NCBI GenBank assembly: GCA_002299425.1
Contig: DBNW01000075.1
Span: forward strand, 1-26,448
Direction of reading: 5' to 3'
From: Methylococcaceae bacterium UBA662
Lineage (GTDB): Bacteria; Pseudomonadota; Gammaproteobacteria; Methylococcales; Methylomonadaceae
Length of the DNA: 26,448 bases
Shown: positions 24,397 through 26,448 of the stretch, piece after piece
Numbering within the stretch: the stretch's first letter is position 1
Layout of the letters: the number at the start of each line of letters is the position of its first letter
Notes under the pieces: generated by a model
Database searches by the model: none
What the model was told of the DNA's origin: nothing
What the model saw: only the letters and a program-made list of their open reading frames with translations
Translations under genes and position numbers: made by a program

Positions 24397-25962
24397 TTAG
24401 ACGAGGCGTGCTAAAAATTCGGGCTTAAGTTCCAGCAATGTCAATACAAGAAAACCGGCATACGTTGTCAAGAGTCCGAAGAAGGCAGCACTGAACACGA
24501 GAAGATCTTGTTTGGTTTTTTTATTTTGCAGCGGACTGGTCCTTAAAGTGACCGTCCCTAAAATTGGAAAGCCGGTGATACTTCTTAGCTGAGACAAAGA
24601 CATGACGGTTGGCCTAAGCAGATAAAGACCTAGAGCCGTCATAACGCCAACTCCAATGCCACCGATGAATACCAACGAAAATAACAGCACCCGGTTTGGA
24701 GACGAGGGTTTTAACGGCAGATTGGGAGGATCTGAGATTTTGAACTTCAAGGCTTGAACTTGATCGTCGGCTTTTTTGGACAAGTTAGCCGTTTCACGAC
24801 TCGCTAGAAGCTGCTCGTAATTTTTTTTGACGGATTGATAGTCACGGTTTAGGTTGTACAGCTGCGTTTCCACTGAAAGCTTTGAATCTAAATGCAATTG
24901 AGATTGTTGCAGTTGTTGTTCGTAGGCTTTAATTCGCGATTGCACGGAAGCTATGTTAGCCTCAACGGCATTCATCTCAATTTTTATGGTCTGTAGATAA
25001 GGATTTGATTTAACAGCATTATCAACAACACCTTGTGCAGAAATTTTAGATTTTTTGGCCGCGTTAATTTGTTTTAATTTGCCCAGTGTTTTATCGATAT
25101 AAACCACTTCTGGATGGTTTTCAGTGTATTTAACAAGCAAGTCATCTTTCTTTTTTTCCAGTTCAGCAATTTTTATATCTTCTTGCGTTTGCGTGGTCTC
25201 GGTATCTGACACTAAGCCCCACTCCTCATCTGAAGCTAGGGAGTCATCCAATTGTTTTTTTAGCGTGTCTCTTTTCGAAATTTCTTGATCCAAAAGCAGT
25301 TTTCCTGCGTCGAGTTCGATTTTAATTTTTTGAATTTCACTAATATTATCAAAGCCCTGCCCTGGTAGCTGACCTAAATTAGCCCGTTTAAAATTTTCCA
25401 TGGCTTTTTCGGCATTTCTTAAGCGGTCTTCGTGCTCGCGTATTTGTTCATCGATAAACTGATGCGCTTTATCAACACCTTCAAGCGTAGATTGCTGGGT
25501 TTGTTCTGAAAAAACCGTCAGCACGGCTTGCACCACGTTTTTTGCCTTATTGGGTTCTTTGGCTTCGTATTTAATTTCAAAAATTTCATCTTTACCACCG
25601 GCAATTTGGATGTCTTTTTTTAATTGATTGATCAGATCTTCCAGTTCGCCCGGGGTTTTGACATTTTTGTTCAAATCCGACAAGTTAACGATTTTTTCTA
25701 TGTTGGTGTTGGTAAACATCAAAACCCTCATAACACGCAACAAGGCCCCAACATCGGTCTGGACGGTCATCCCTCTCAATAGTGGCTGAAGCATGGTGCG
25801 GGTTTCCACATGAACCTTGGCTTCTGAGGTAAATTTATCTGGAAGCACGGCCACCACCAGCCATCCTGCTAAACAAACCACCCAGGCCACCATCAAACCC
25901 ATCCATTTGTATTTTACAATCCCTTTTAAATAACCAATTATTTCAGTTAGTTGTTCTTGCAT
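24397..25962 (-). CDS. polysaccharide chain-length determinant of the XrtA cluster (Wzz/Wzc-like, TIGR03007-type)
   Basis: This is a 521-residue inner-membrane protein. The N-terminal cytoplasmic part leads to TM1 at about 21-41 (GLMVAWVVCLAGWLVVAVLP). A periplasmic Wzz domain follows with KFTSEAKVHVETRTMLQPLL. A long coiled-coil region (about 150-420) is rich in Lys/Glu/Gln, and then come TM2 (about 430-450) and a last TM near 490-510. The Pro-rich PPNLPLKPSSPNR before TM2 is the conserved Wzz/Wzc motif. I chose ATG 25962 because homologues begin near QEQLTEIIGYLKG; an earlier in-frame start would add about 20 residues. It sets polymer length and couples to the BY-kinase, whose gene starts 29 bp after this one ends. 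Confidence 0.88.
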   Translation of the reverse strand: MQEQLTEIIGYLKGIVKYKWMGLMVAWVVCLAGWLVVAVLPDKFTSEAKVHVETRTMLQPLLRGMTVQTDVGALLRVMRVLMFTNTNIEKIVNLSDLNKNVKTPGELEDLINQLKKDIQIAGGKDEIFEIKYEAKEPNKAKNVVQAVLTVFSEQTQQSTLEGVDKAHQFIDEQIREHEDRLRNAEKAMENFKRANLGQLPGQGFDNISEIQKIKIELDAGKLLLDQEISKRDTLKKQLDDSLASDEEWGLVSDTETTQTQEDIKIAELEKKKDDLLVKYTENHPEVVYIDKTLGKLKQINAAKKSKISAQGVVDNAVKSNPYLQTIKIEMNAVEANIASVQSRIKAYEQQLQQSQLHLDSKLSVETQLYNLNRDYQSVKKNYEQLLASRETANLSKKADDQVQALKFKISDPPNLPLKPSSPNRVLLFSLVFIGGIGVGVMTALGLYLLRPTVMSLSQLRSITGFPILGTVTLRTSPLQNKKTKQDLLVFSAAFFGLLTTYAGFLVLTLLELKPEFLARLV

Positions 25963-26121
25963 TATTGCCCAGCCCTCGCTCTCTTTAGAACATTTTTTGG
26001 CCAAACCATTAGCCGCAACCACCCATCCTAAACTTACAGACCTTTGATTAGAAAAATCCTTTATAAAATCCGGTACATCAAATAACGCCCGTTTAATTGC
26101 AAAATTTCGCTTTCCTTGCTG

Positions 26122-26448
26122 TCAAAAGTAAGTCTCTGGAATGATTACAATATCTCCTGGCATGATTTTTACGTTGGCTGTTAAATCAGCCTCTTCAATC
26201 AGGTCTGTGATTCTAATTCCAAACCGCTGCTGCTCACCATCGACCGTGCGGATAATGCTAGCCCTATTGCCATCTGCAAACGGCCCTAATCCGCCGAGTT
26301 GTACCATTAAATCCAGCAAGCTCATGCCTTTTCGATACGGCAACGATTGCGCCGAATACCCAGACCCACCGCCCATACCCATACCCATACCACCCATACC
26401 CATACCACCGCCCATACCACCGCCACCCATACCCATACCACCGCCCAT
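26122..26448 (-). CDS. polysaccharide export outer-membrane protein, C-terminal part (5' end outside window)
   Basis: This is the last 108 residues of a Wza-like export protein of the XrtA cluster. The frame is open to the window edge, so the start lies to the right. After a Gly/Met-rich tract (residues 1-30 of the fragment) comes an SLBB-like domain with SLPYRKGMSLLDLMVQLGGLGP, the GNRASIIR strand and a final KIMPGDIVIIPETYF, all characteristic of the family. The protein would form the periplasmic/outer-membrane export channel for the polymer. The 159-bp gap to the chain-length gene (25963-26121) shows no clear terminator. Confidence 0.85.
   Translation of the reverse strand: MGGGMGMGGGGMGGGMGMGGMGMGMGGGSGYSAQSLPYRKGMSLLDLMVQLGGLGPFADGNRASIIRTVDGEQQRFGIRITDLIEEADLTANVKIMPGDIVIIPETYF
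26362..26448 (-). repeat. Gly/Met low-complexity repeat in the export protein
   Basis: About 29 codons of ATGGGT/GGCGGT-type repeats encode MGGGMGMGGGG and similar runs, with nine Met among Gly. The DNA is the same GGGTAT hexamer as in the kinase tail but read one base later (GGT-ATG instead of GGG-TAT). It continues to the window edge, so its full length is unknown. Confidence 0.85.

Noticed and set aside
1..26448. A novel defence system, prophage or mobile element
   Set aside because: No transposase, integrase, nuclease or phage structural gene was found; HflD is a chromosomal protein named for its effect on lambda and is not a sign of a prophage.

Overview
The window looks like a gammaproteobacterial chromosome. 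HflD is essentially gammaproteobacterial, and the large minus-strand polysaccharide cluster is of the exosortase A (XrtA/PEP-CTERM) type. That cluster together with RTX proteins and copper-handling genes would fit a gammaproteobacterial methanotroph (Methylococcales-like). This assignment is an inference from gene content, because no rRNA or taxonomic marker is present. Coding density is high and operons are tightly packed, with many 4-bp ATGA overlaps. I saw no tRNA, rRNA, CRISPR array, insertion sequence or prophage gene.

Layout. (1) 1-1300: the 3' part of an RTX-type secreted calcium-binding protein on a 297-bp tandem repeat, followed by a strong terminator, a decayed remnant of a second RTX C-terminal domain, and a terminator facing the other way. 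(2) 1340-3044, plus strand: a GT61-like glycosyltransferase and a small secreted or outer-membrane beta-barrel protein. (3) 3108-6734, minus strand: a four-gene operon of hflD followed by a GldA/GldF/GldG-type ABC system. (4) 6921-15808, plus strand: a copper/heavy-metal island of a CopZ-like chaperone, a CopA P1B-ATPase, a small membrane-anchored protein, an outer-membrane/adaptor/RND tripartite efflux system and a DUF3240 protein. Copper would move from the chaperone through the ATPase to the periplasm, then out through the RND-adaptor-TolC complex. (5) 15840-26448, minus strand: the XrtA-associated exopolysaccharide cluster. In transcription order it reads export protein (cut by the window edge), chain-length determinant, tyrosine autokinase, outer-membrane TIGR03016-type protein, AAA ATPase, polysaccharide deacetylase, FemAB-like protein, sugar transferase, and asparagine-synthase-like amidotransferase.

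The most unusual points are as follows. The same GGGTAY hexanucleotide microsatellite occurs in two neighbouring EPS genes but is read in two frames: Gly-Tyr in the kinase tail and Gly-Met in the export protein. The exosortase gene is absent from its customary place beside femAB. The RND pump has lost the first Asp of the CzcA-type TM4 motif. A His-rich DUF3240 protein closes the metal operon. A nested palindrome lies between hflD and the copper genes. A terminator on the minus strand near 1.1 kb has no obvious gene in front of it. I did not find a clearly new multi-gene system; most of the window is recognisable.
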